A stretch of 64,000 nt of DNA from Zobellia nedashkovskayae (GTDB lineage: Bacteria; Bacteroidota; Bacteroidia; Flavobacteriales; Flavobacteriaceae): NCBI RefSeq assembly GCF_015330125.1, contig NZ_JADDXR010000002.1, positions 1,178,001-1,242,000 on the forward strand, read 5' to 3'. This document shows positions 13,664-25,065 of the stretch, one piece after another. Within the stretch, counting starts at the first letter, position 1; each line of letters begins with the position of its first letter. The translations under genes and the position numbers were made by a program. Below the pieces are notes generated by a model, which searched no databases, had not been told where the DNA came from, and saw only the letters and a program-made list of their open reading frames with translations.

Positions 13664-15484
13664 CTATACTTTGAACTCTTTATTAAGGTTTCTAACATAT
13701 GCAGATGGAGTTAAACCCGTACTTTCTTTAAAATATTTGCTAAAAGAATCTGCACTTTTATACCCAATTTCTTCTGCAATACCTTTTACGGAATATGAAC
13801 GCATACGTTTACTATTCTTTAATTCTAAGATGATATAGTCCATTCGGATATCATTAACGAATCTATTAAAATTCGTATCCATAGTATTATTTATTACACT
13901 AGAAAGATATGAGGTATTGGTTTTAAGTTTTTTAGCTGTATTGTAGAGAGAACTATCTTGACGCAAGAAATAGCCACTATCTTTGAGCTTATCTAACTTA
14001 TCTAATAGCTCTTGGATTTTTTCATCTTTTATAGGAGATGTACTGTCATCCACAATTGTACTGGTAGTAGAACTAGATTGTTGCTCTATTTTTTCGGCTT
14101 CCTTTTCTTCTACAATTTCAACCGGCTGTTTTTTAGCCTCTTCTTTTTTGACGAGCTCTTTTTCTATATTTCGTGGCAGTTCTTCTACAATAGAAACTGT
14201 TTTATTTACCGGTTCAATACTCTTTCTTTCTTCGTACTTCTGAACCGTAGCCATTAATTGAGCAAATTTCTTTTTGTTTTTTGTATAATTAAAAACATAC
14301 AGCATGAGACCTGCAGCTAATAGAAACCCTAAAATTGAAGATATAAAAGCTATATAACTTTTATATTTTTTCTCGGTCTGTTTCCCTTCAGCAATAATTT
14401 CCTTAGTTTTAATTTCATTTAGCCCTTCTTGAGTTTTAAATTTAAGCTTATTAAAATCTTCCTTAGCTGATAAATACTTTTTATAATAGAAATCTCCTTC
14501 TTCCGTCTTATTTTGACTTTTAAAAATTTCCGAATTTAGTTCATAAAAATCCATTAAATCTTTCGCAGAAAGTCGGTTAGAAAAATTTTCTTCGTTTATA
14601 AGATGGTTTCTATAATATATAGTACTATCCAGATTATTTAAATAGAAGAAAGATTGACTCTTTTTCAGTATTACCTCTAAATCATTATAATCGTAAGACT
14701 CTTTTAAGATAGCCAAGCACTCACTATAATAATCTATTGCAGCATTATACTCTTGATTATCAAAAGCTATATCGCCTTTAACCTTAAGAGAATAGTAGTT
14801 TGCCGTTTCTGGGTTTTCTAGATGCAATTTTTCGAATTTTTCTAAATATACTTGAGATGAGTCAGAATTTTCCAATTTATTATATAAATCAGCCAAATTC
14901 AGTAATAGTATCTCGTGATGCTCTACATCACCGTTAAAAATTTCATTACTATCTCGTAAAAGTGCGTCAAAAATAGAAAGTGCTTTTTTATTATTTCCAA
15001 ATTTTTTATTCAACAAACCAAAATCTATTTGCATCAAGTTATAGATATAGGACAAATCTGTTTTATCCATCTCTGTAGATAAGTTATTATATATGGCTAA
15101 TGCATTTTCAATTTGATTTAAATTGTCATACGCTATAGACATGTAATAATAAATATTAAGACTGTAGCGGTCAAAATTGTTTTTTTCAGATATTTCAAGA
15201 GCTTTCTCACAGTACTTAATAGCTTTATTATATTCTGAGTTCATTATCTGTAAATCAATTATTAGAAGATAAATACTAACTTGATTGAATGAATCATAAT
15301 GTTCAAATTTACCTTCAAGCTTATAGGATTCAACCAAAGCTTGATTTAAATTAATACTAGAAAGCTCATAAATAAAATCAATTTTCTTTTTTAAGTCTTC
15401 CGAGATTTCTTGGCTAAAAGAAAAATTCATTAGAAAAAAACCGAAAAACACTGTTATCACCTTCTTAAATGCCTGTCCTTGCAA
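13664..15484 (-). CDS. Membrane-anchored TPR regulator with AraC-type DNA-binding domain
   Basis: A 606-residue protein with a signal peptide at 1-25 (ends FSFSQ), TPR-like helical repeats over about 30-340, one transmembrane helix near 373-396 (SILGFLLAAGLMLYVFNY), a charged linker rich in Glu/Lys, and a C-terminal AraC-type HTH (SYLSSVINNTMDTNFNRFVN; GIAEEIGYKSADSFSKYFKE, STGLTPSAYVRN). This architecture is known in Flavobacteria as a sensor-regulator that could detect periplasmic signals and act on DNA from the membrane. It lies between the precursor array and the divergently transcribed lanthipeptide-like precursor, so it is a strong candidate regulator of one or both. Confidence 0.88.
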   Translation of the reverse strand: MQGQAFKKVITVFFGFFLMNFSFSQEISEDLKKKIDFIYELSSINLNQALVESYKLEGKFEHYDSFNQVSIYLLIIDLQIMNSEYNKAIKYCEKALEISEKNNFDRYSLNIYYYMSIAYDNLNQIENALAIYNNLSTEMDKTDLSYIYNLMQIDFGLLNKKFGNNKKALSIFDALLRDSNEIFNGDVEHHEILLLNLADLYNKLENSDSSQVYLEKFEKLHLENPETANYYSLKVKGDIAFDNQEYNAAIDYYSECLAILKESYDYNDLEVILKKSQSFFYLNNLDSTIYYRNHLINEENFSNRLSAKDLMDFYELNSEIFKSQNKTEEGDFYYKKYLSAKEDFNKLKFKTQEGLNEIKTKEIIAEGKQTEKKYKSYIAFISSILGFLLAAGLMLYVFNYTKNKKKFAQLMATVQKYEERKSIEPVNKTVSIVEELPRNIEKELVKKEEAKKQPVEIVEEKEAEKIEQQSSSTTSTIVDDSTSPIKDEKIQELLDKLDKLKDSGYFLRQDSSLYNTAKKLKTNTSYLSSVINNTMDTNFNRFVNDIRMDYIILELKNSKRMRSYSVKGIAEEIGYKSADSFSKYFKESTGLTPSAYVRNLNKEFKV

Positions 15485-15586
15485 AATTTAAATTTTTATA
15501 ATGTGAATTACCATAGCCGCCTTTGATTTGGGAGGTTTAAGATAGTAAAACATAACCTATTTTTATAAATATCCGTAATTCTTATT

Positions 15587-15616
15587 TTGAAATAACTATC
15601 ACTCACTATACTTTCA
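15587..15616 (+). promoter_or_regulatory. Possible promoter of the lanthipeptide-like precursor
   Basis: TTG at 15587-15589 and TACTTTCA at 15609-15616, spaced 19 bp, approximate the Bacteroidetes -33/-7 pattern (TTG, TANNTTTG). Two bases depart from consensus. No GTCTCA inverted repeat is present here. Confidence 0.35.
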
Positions 15617-15657
15617 TCACATCAAATAATTAATAACCACATAATATCTCAAGCATT

Positions 15658-15822
15658 ATGAAATTTAAGAAAAACACTTTTGAAAAAGGAAAATTGAAAT
15701 TCGACAAGAACACACTTTTAGAATTAAATCAAAATTCCTTAAGAGAAGTAAATGGAGGAGGCAAAAATCTCCCTACGACTCTAAAAAACATTAGTTCATG
15801 TATATGTGGGCATATTAATTAA
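15658..15822 (+). CDS. Lanthipeptide-like precursor, TT/SS/CxC core
   Basis: A 54-residue peptide. The leader contains GKLKFDKNTLLELNQNSLRE then VNGG (Gly-Gly at 33-34), a layout known from Bacteroidetes class I lanthipeptide precursors. The core GKNLPTTLKNISSCICGHIN has two Thr, two Ser and two Cys, enough for thioether rings, and is the only core in the island with that composition. It is therefore the best candidate substrate of the LanB at 1359-4397. A strong terminator follows 20 bp after the stop. It is divergent from the TPR/AraC regulator. A LanC cyclase is missing nearby. Confidence 0.82.
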   Translation: MKFKKNTFEKGKLKFDKNTLLELNQNSLREVNGGGKNLPTTLKNISSCICGHIN

Positions 15823-15842
15823 ATATAACCTACAAATAACTT

Positions 15843-15881
15843 AAAAGTGAAGGTCGATACCTCGACCTTCACTTTTTTTTT
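15843..15881 (+). terminator. Strong terminator after the lanthipeptide-like precursor
   Basis: An 11-bp perfect stem GTGAAGGTCGA / TCGACCTTCAC with loop TACC, followed by nine T. It should give a short abundant precursor transcript and limit read-through into the TolC gene. Confidence 0.9.
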
Positions 15882-15901
15882 ACAATTTCCAACTAAACCT
15901 A

Positions 15902-17209
15902 ATGAAAAAAATTCTATTCATACTATTCATTCTTTTTACTGGCATAACAAGCGCCCAAAAAAAATGGAGTTTAGAAGAGTGTATTTCTTACGCACTAGAA
16001 AATAATATTTCCATTAATCAGTTGCGGGTTAATGCTGATATCCAAATACAATCTATTAAAGCAAATAAAGGTTCTCTAATGCCAACTCTATCTTCCGGTG
16101 CCAGCCAGCAGAACAACTATTTTGGAAGCGTTAGTACCAGAGGAGATAATTTCTCTACTACCTTAAATTTCCTTGATGCAAATTGGACGGTTTTTAACGG
16201 GTTTAAAAACTTGAACAATTATAAAAAGTCTCTTATAGATGGCGAAATTGCCTCTAAAAATATTGAAATCTTGTCTAATGACGTCGCTCTTAATATTGCA
16301 AATACCTACTTACAGGTACTACTCAATAAAGAGTTACTGAATGTTGCGAAAAATCAATTAGAACTGTCAAAAAGACAATTGGACATTAGCAAGCAGCAGT
16401 TAAAATCTGGTGTTACCTCTGAAGCCAATGTGTACGATGTAGAGGCTACAGTAGCAAGAGATGAACAAACCTTAGTGCAACAGGAAAATACACTCCTATC
16501 ATCATTATTATTGTTAAAGCAACAATTACAGCTTCCTGTTGAAGAGCCTTTTGACGTAGCAGAGCTTTTAGCAGATAAATTACTTAATAAACTAGAGGTG
16601 AGAACACCAGCTACTGTTTATCAAGAAGCGGAAAAAAGTAGACCTGAAATTGAAGCGGCAGAGTTAGGCATAGAAAGTATTTCCAAGAATTTAAAGATTG
16701 TTTTAGCTAACTATTTACCAAGTCTAACCCTAGGTTACGGCTATGGAGCTACTTATTCTTACATAAAAGGAGCGCAACATGACAACTTTAGCAAACAGTT
16801 AGAAGATAACTTAGGCCATGCAATAACTGCATCATTAAGTATTCCCATTTTCACCGGATTTAGTAATAAAACCAATGTAGAAATAGCAAAACTAAATATA
16901 GAAAATGCAGAACTGGATTTAGCCAACGAGAAATTTAATCTCAGACAAAACATTGAGACGGCATATCTTGATGTCCTCAATGCTAGAAAAGCATATGAAG
17001 CTTCATTAAAAACATTAAAGTCTAGAGAAATTTCCCTAGACTTTACTGAAAAACGATTTAAAACAGGGACAGTTAATAACTTTGATTTTGAAACCTCAAA
17101 AAATAATTTTATCAGTTCTCAATCTAGCGTGGCCCAATCTAAATACGATTACATCTTTAAAGTTAAAGTGCTTCAGTTTTATGCAGGAAACGATTTTAGC
17201 TTAAACTAA
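15902..17209 (+). CDS. TolC-family outer-membrane efflux channel
   Basis: A 435-residue protein with a signal peptide (MKKILFILFILFTGITSAQ) and two OEP domains with the typical helical pattern (WSLEECISYALENN; LNIANTYLQVLLNKELLNVA; GVTSEANVYDVEATVARDEQ). Length fits the family. It lies 20 bp after the precursor terminator, and the nearest exporter parts are the HlyD and PCAT genes at 5-8.3 kb, so it probably completes a tripartite peptide export system across the outer membrane. Its promoter is not evident; partial read-through is possible. Confidence 0.9.
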   Translation: MKKILFILFILFTGITSAQKKWSLEECISYALENNISINQLRVNADIQIQSIKANKGSLMPTLSSGASQQNNYFGSVSTRGDNFSTTLNFLDANWTVFNGFKNLNNYKKSLIDGEIASKNIEILSNDVALNIANTYLQVLLNKELLNVAKNQLELSKRQLDISKQQLKSGVTSEANVYDVEATVARDEQTLVQQENTLLSSLLLLKQQLQLPVEEPFDVAELLADKLLNKLEVRTPATVYQEAEKSRPEIEAAELGIESISKNLKIVLANYLPSLTLGYGYGATYSYIKGAQHDNFSKQLEDNLGHAITASLSIPIFTGFSNKTNVEIAKLNIENAELDLANEKFNLRQNIETAYLDVLNARKAYEASLKTLKSREISLDFTEKRFKTGTVNNFDFETSKNNFISSQSSVAQSKYDYIFKVKVLQFYAGNDFSLN

Positions 17210-17219
17210 ACTCTACCCA

Positions 17220-17975
17220 CTAAAGCTCCTTAATTTTTATATCTTTAAAAGAAACCATATTACCATGGTCTTGTAAACCTATTTTTCCGGTAGTGAATTT
17301 TCCGAAATGGTCCCAATCTGCAAATTTTGATTTGGACACCATAACATTCCACATTTCATTACCAACCGGGAAGTCAACAACATCAGTTCCGTTTAAAGAG
17401 ATACTTCCTTTTTGCTCTTTATGATTTATGGTAATTACCATATTATTCCATTCGCCTACAGGTTTGGTAACATCTGCAGAAGGTGCTATCATATCATACA
17501 ACGAGCCTGCTTGGTGAGTTGTACCATTTTTGGCGTCAGGATGTTTCTCATTATCTAACACCTGTACTTCCGGACCAGTCTGGTAGGCCTCAGATAGTTC
17601 AGGAGTTTCATTTACACCCCAGAACACACCACTATTACCACCTTCTGAAATTTTCCATTCCAAAGACAAAATAAAATCTGTGTAATTTTTTTTGGTTACT
17701 AGATTAAATGCCTCACCTTCTTCTTTTTCCGTTGGAGGATAAAAAACCATGGCACCGTCTTCTAATTTCCAATTCTCGGAAACACCTTCTTTATTATATT
17801 CTTTCCATCCGTCAAATGAAGAGCCATCAAAAAGAACCGTCCACTCTGTAGGTGGTTTTTCGGCTTCCGCTTCCGCTACGCGTTCAGATTCCATTTCTTT
17901 TTGAGTTTTTTCTGCTTTTTCTTTACAACCAAAGGCTACTACTGCCATAAAAACAATAAGTACTATATTCTTCAT
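17220..17975 (-). CDS. DUF1080 (3-keto-disaccharide hydrolase-like) lipoprotein
   Basis: A 251-residue protein with a lipoprotein signal (MKNIVLIVFMAVVAFGCKEK, lipobox AFGC). The mature part is a concanavalin-like jelly roll with DUF1080 features (WTVLFDGSSFDGWKEYN; GGNSGVFWGVNE; GPEVQVLDN; GKIGLQDHGNMVSFKDIKI). Characterised relatives hydrolyse the glycosidic bond of 3-keto sugars. It ends next to a TIM-barrel gene on the same strand, and two GMC oxidoreductases that could produce keto-sugars are nearby, which supports this role. Substrate is unknown. Confidence 0.88.
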   Translation of the reverse strand: MKNIVLIVFMAVVAFGCKEKAEKTQKEMESERVAEAEAEKPPTEWTVLFDGSSFDGWKEYNKEGVSENWKLEDGAMVFYPPTEKEEGEAFNLVTKKNYTDFILSLEWKISEGGNSGVFWGVNETPELSEAYQTGPEVQVLDNEKHPDAKNGTTHQAGSLYDMIAPSADVTKPVGEWNNMVITINHKEQKGSISLNGTDVVDFPVGNEMWNVMVSKSKFADWDHFGKFTTGKIGLQDHGNMVSFKDIKIKEL

Positions 17976-18071
17976 AATTCTTGAGATTTAGATATTTAAA
18001 AAAAAACGATTCTCTAGCCTGTAAAACAAGAGAATCGTTCTGTATTATTTACTTCTATTGTTCTCTCCTTT

Positions 18072-19127
18072 TTAAGAGATACCCAATATCTTTTTAAGCA
18101 TTTCTTTGTCAACTGCTGAACCAGCAAAATCATCAAAAGTTTTCTCCGTTGCTTCAATAATATGGTCTTGAATAAAAATCGCTCCTTCTCGAGCACCTTG
18201 CTCAGGGCTTTTAATACAGCATTCCCACTCCATAACAGCCCAAACATCACAACCGTACTGCGTAAGTTTAGAAAAAATGGTTTTAAAATCTATTTGACCA
18301 TCGCCTAAAGAACGGTATCTACCAGCTCTGTCTCCCCAATCGTTATAACCACCAAAGGCCCCTTTTTTACCTGTAGGGTTGAATTCTGAATCCTTTACGT
18401 GAAAGGATTTTATAAACTCATGATAGTGATCTATGTACTCTATATAATCTAACTGTTGTAAAACAAAGTGACTTGGGTCATATAGGATATTTACTCGTTT
18501 ATGGTTTCCTGTAGCGGCAAGAAAACGCTCAAAAGTATCTCCATCGTGCAAATCTTCTCCTGGGTGAATTTCGTAACAAACATCAACCCCTTGTTCATCA
18601 AAATGATTCAAGATTGGCATCCATCTTTTTGCTAGCTCCTCAAAACCCATTTCTACTAAACCAGCAGGTCTTTGCGGCCATGGGTGCCAAGTATGCCAAA
18701 GCAGTGCACCAGAGAAAGTAGCATGAGCATTAAGTCCTAATCTTCTACTTGCAGTAGCCGCTTTTTTTACCGTTTCTACGGCCCACTCGGTACGTGCTTT
18801 TGGGTTGTTTTTTACTGCATCGGGAGCAAAACTGTCAAACATAAGGTCGTAAGCCGGGTTAACAGCAACCAACTGTCCTTGAAGGTGCGTTGAAAGTTCA
18901 GTAATTTCAAGACCATAGGAATTTATTTTCCCTTTAAGCTCGTCACAATAATCCTGGCTCTCGGCTGCTTTATCCAAATCTATTAAAAAACTTTCCCAAG
19001 TAGGGATTTGAATACCTTTATAACCTAAATCTGCAGCCCATTTACACATGCCATCCAATGTATTGAACGGTGCCTTACCGTCTACAAATTGCGCTAAAAA
19101 TACACCGGGACCTTTAATTGTCTTCAT
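18072..19127 (-). CDS. Sugar phosphate isomerase/epimerase-like TIM barrel
   Basis: A 351-residue cytoplasmic protein of the xylose-isomerase-like TIM-barrel family. Features include metal-site regions CYEIHPGEDLHDGD, NILYDPSHFVLQ, SFHVKDSEF and WAVMEWECC. No signal peptide. Family members in such clusters act as isomerases, epimerases or lyases on keto-sugars. It is the first gene of a two-gene minus-strand block with the DUF1080 lipoprotein, divergent from a GMC oxidoreductase. Confidence 0.85.
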   Translation of the reverse strand: MKTIKGPGVFLAQFVDGKAPFNTLDGMCKWAADLGYKGIQIPTWESFLIDLDKAAESQDYCDELKGKINSYGLEITELSTHLQGQLVAVNPAYDLMFDSFAPDAVKNNPKARTEWAVETVKKAATASRRLGLNAHATFSGALLWHTWHPWPQRPAGLVEMGFEELAKRWMPILNHFDEQGVDVCYEIHPGEDLHDGDTFERFLAATGNHKRVNILYDPSHFVLQQLDYIEYIDHYHEFIKSFHVKDSEFNPTGKKGAFGGYNDWGDRAGRYRSLGDGQIDFKTIFSKLTQYGCDVWAVMEWECCIKSPEQGAREGAIFIQDHIIEATEKTFDDFAGSAVDKEMLKKILGIS

Positions 19128-19162
19128 ACTTCCATTTTTTGTGTTTAGTAAAGGGGAGATTC

Positions 19163-19251
19163 TTTTTGATAACCTTTTATAGAAAAACCCTATATTTATT
19201 TCTCTTAAGTGTTTTTGATACCCTTTTCTTTAGGGAAAATATAAATATAGG
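19163..19251. promoter_or_regulatory. Putative operator region between divergent sugar genes
   Basis: Direct repeat TTTTTGATAACCTTTT (19163-19178) and TTTTTGATACCCTTTT (19212-19227), 15 of 16 identical and 49 bp apart. Overlapping it is an 11-bp inverted repeat CCTATATTTAT (19189-19199) / ATAAATATAGG (19241-19251). The site lies between the TIM-barrel and GMC genes and could control both. Confidence 0.4.
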
Positions 19252-19284
19252 CATTACAACAGGTTTAAAACAAAAAATACTACC

Positions 19285-20988
19285 GTGAATAAAGAAGAAA
19301 CATTCGACGCTATAGTCATCGGAACTGGAATTAGTGGTGGCTGGGCGGCTAAAGAATTATGTGAGAAGGGATTAAAAACGTTAGTACTGGAAAGAGGTCC
19401 TATGGTTAAGCATATTGAAGATTACACCACTATGCACGATGACCCTTGGGACTATCCTTTAAAAGGAGAACTCTCTAAGGAAGATAAAGCTAAATACCAT
19501 GTGCAAGCCAGGGTAGGCTGGGCACCAACCGAAGACTCTAAGCATTTTTTCGTTAATGATTTAGATCACCCGTATGTTGAAACCAAACGTTTTGACTGGA
19601 TTAGAGGTTACCAAGTAGGTGGTAGATCTTTAACCTGGGGAAGACAGAGCTATCGATGGAGCGATCTTGATTTTGATGCCAACAGGAAAGAGGGTATTGG
19701 TGTAGACTGGCCCGTACGTTACAAAGATATTGCACCTTGGTACGACAAAGTAGAAAAATATATTGGGGTAAGCGGAGAAGCTCTAGGATTGTCGCAATTA
19801 CCAGACGGAATATTTCAACCTAAAATGGACTTAAATTGTGTTGAAGAAGATTTTAAAGCTTCAGTTGCCGAGAAATTTGAAGATGGTCGTTTGATTACTA
19901 TAGGTCGTACAGCACACATAACTGACCCTGAAGCCGATTTTGAAGGTAGAGGTACGTGTCAAAACAGAAATCGTTGTTGGAGAGGTTGCCCTTTCGGGGG
20001 ATATTTTAGTAGTAACTCCTCTACTTTACCTGCTGCGGAACGTACCGGAAATATGACGCTACGTCCACATTCTATTGTTTACGAAGTGATGTATGACGAT
20101 ACTACAAAACAAGCTACCGGTGTTAAAATTATTGATGCCGAGACAAATGAAAAAATAGAATTTAAAGCAAAGGTTATTTTCCTATGTGCCTCTGCAATGG
20201 CATCCGTGGGCATTCTTTTACAATCAAAAAGCGAGCGCTTTCCAAACGGACTGGGCAATGATTCTGATGCGCTTGGGCGTGGCATTATGGACCACCACTA
20301 CAAACTTGGTGCATTTGGCAAAGTAGATGGACATTTAGATAAATATTATAAAGGAAGAAGAGCCAACGGATTTTATATTCCGAGATTCGTAAACCTTGAT
20401 CAAAAAACCAAACGCGAAGGCTATTTAAGAGGCTTTGGCTATCAGGGGAGTGCAAGTCGCGAAGATTGGTCTGCAGACATTGCCGAAATGAGTTATGGTA
20501 AAGACCTTAAAGAGTCTATTCTTAAACCCGGCCACTGGCAAATTGGAGTTACAGGTTTTGGTGAATTTTTACCCTATGATGATAACCGCGTAACACTTAG
20601 CCAAACTAAAAAAGATAAATGGGGTTTACCTCAATTGGATTTTGACGTGGAGTTTAAAGAAAACGAATATAATATGCGCAAAGACATCAAACAGGAAATC
20701 GTAGACATGTTCAAAGCTGCTGGTTTCAAAGATGTAGAACCTTATGAAGAATCTAGCGGACCAGGCTTAGGTATTCACGAAATGGGTGGTGCACGTATGG
20801 GCCATAGCGCTAAAACCTCTATCATCAACAAAAATAACCAGATTCATACCGTACCGAACGTGTATGTGACTGATGGCGCTTTTATGTCATCTTCAAGTTG
20901 CGTTAACCCCTCGCTTACTTATATGGCATTTACAGCTAGGGCAGCAAACCATGCCGCAGAACAAATAAAAGCGGGCAAATTTTCATAA
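19285..20988 (+). CDS. GMC-family FAD oxidoreductase, paralogue 1
   Basis: A 567-residue protein with GTG start. The N-terminal Rossmann motif DAIVIGTGISGGWAAKELCE binds FAD; VGGRSLTWGRQSYRWS and the C-terminal GARMG..., VTDGAFMSSSSCVNPSLTYM segments are typical of the GMC/gluconate-dehydrogenase large subunit. It probably oxidises a sugar, possibly at C3. No signal peptide of its own. It is highly similar to the GMC protein at 29126 but lacks an adjacent small subunit, so it may share the one at 30838 or act alone. Confidence 0.9.
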   Translation: MNKEETFDAIVIGTGISGGWAAKELCEKGLKTLVLERGPMVKHIEDYTTMHDDPWDYPLKGELSKEDKAKYHVQARVGWAPTEDSKHFFVNDLDHPYVETKRFDWIRGYQVGGRSLTWGRQSYRWSDLDFDANRKEGIGVDWPVRYKDIAPWYDKVEKYIGVSGEALGLSQLPDGIFQPKMDLNCVEEDFKASVAEKFEDGRLITIGRTAHITDPEADFEGRGTCQNRNRCWRGCPFGGYFSSNSSTLPAAERTGNMTLRPHSIVYEVMYDDTTKQATGVKIIDAETNEKIEFKAKVIFLCASAMASVGILLQSKSERFPNGLGNDSDALGRGIMDHHYKLGAFGKVDGHLDKYYKGRRANGFYIPRFVNLDQKTKREGYLRGFGYQGSASREDWSADIAEMSYGKDLKESILKPGHWQIGVTGFGEFLPYDDNRVTLSQTKKDKWGLPQLDFDVEFKENEYNMRKDIKQEIVDMFKAAGFKDVEPYEESSGPGLGIHEMGGARMGHSAKTSIINKNNQIHTVPNVYVTDGAFMSSSSCVNPSLTYMAFTARAANHAAEQIKAGKFS

Positions 20989-21116
20989 ATGATGTATAAC
21001 GACCGATAAATCAACCTGATATTCTAAAATTTCACTAAAATTGTTCGGTCGTTTGTATCTTGCTGAAATATATTTCTCACGTTAACCGTGAAAAATACGC
21101 TAACCGCAATAACTAT

Positions 21117-21581
21117 ATGGAAAACGCTTCAGCCCGAAATTTATGGGGAGACTACCTAGATAAGCACTTAGAACATGCTTTTGTAGATACACCCAAAGTA
21201 GTTCATTTTTGCAATAATGAATTGGATGCCAACGAATGTGCGGCATTAGTCAAAAAAGGCATCAAACGAGCAACATCTCCTTGTTTGCTAGGCCTTCAGA
21301 ACCTTAACCAACCATTACCTAAAATTGGCGACTTCATGATTGTAACCAATTGGGAAGGTGAAGCACAGTGCATTGTTAGAACCACGGCCGTAAAACTGAA
21401 ACCTTATTTTAGTATTGATGCAGCTTATGCCGAATTAGAAGGTGAAGGCGATAAAAGCTTAGCTTATTGGAAAAAGGTACATTGGGACTACTACACCAAA
21501 GAATTAGCCGCTTTTAATCGCAAGCCTAACGAAAGCATGATTATTGTCTGCCAAGAATTTGAAAAAGTTTTTGCTCGGTAA
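21117..21581 (+). CDS. ASCH-domain protein
   Basis: A 154-residue cytoplasmic protein from ATG 21117 (MENASARNLWGDYL). The ASCH fold is seen as KKGIKRATSPCLLGL, PLPKIGDFMIVTNWEGEAQC and a C-terminal helix. ASCH proteins bind or hydrolyse RNA or modified nucleosides. An upstream TTG at 21060 keeps the frame open, but the extra 19 residues do not look like the family. It does not obviously belong to the sugar pathway. Confidence 0.82.
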   Translation: MENASARNLWGDYLDKHLEHAFVDTPKVVHFCNNELDANECAALVKKGIKRATSPCLLGLQNLNQPLPKIGDFMIVTNWEGEAQCIVRTTAVKLKPYFSIDAAYAELEGEGDKSLAYWKKVHWDYYTKELAAFNRKPNESMIIVCQEFEKVFAR

Positions 21582-21748
21582 TCTATTCCAAAAGAAATCA
21601 CTCAAAATATCATCAGAAAAGCTCCATTACATCTGTAACGAGCCTAATTCTTCATTGGGAATACGCCGTAAATAGCACTTATGCTATATTGTGATACTAA
21701 GAGCTACTTTATTATAAAGTTTTTTTACCTTGTACAGCATCAATGTAA

Positions 21749-24973
<3,225 letters not shown>

Positions 24974-25003
24974 GGGTATATATCAGCTAATGTGATCAGA
25001 AAC

Positions 25004-25040
25004 AAAACACCCCGAAAGCTAAATACTTTCGGGGTGTTTT
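25004..25040. terminator. Bidirectional terminator between convergent genes
   Basis: A 15-bp stem AAAACACCCCGAAAG / CTTTCGGGGTGTTTT with a 7-nt loop. It serves the GH2 gene on the plus strand and the oxidoreductase on the minus strand. Confidence 0.9.
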
Positions 25041-25065
25041 TATGTGATGTAGAAATTTAGACGAT

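Noticed and set aside
20998-21053. Inverted repeat AACGACCGA/TCGGTCGTT after the first GMC gene as terminator
   Set aside because: The loop is 38 nt and there is no proper T run, so termination is doubtful.
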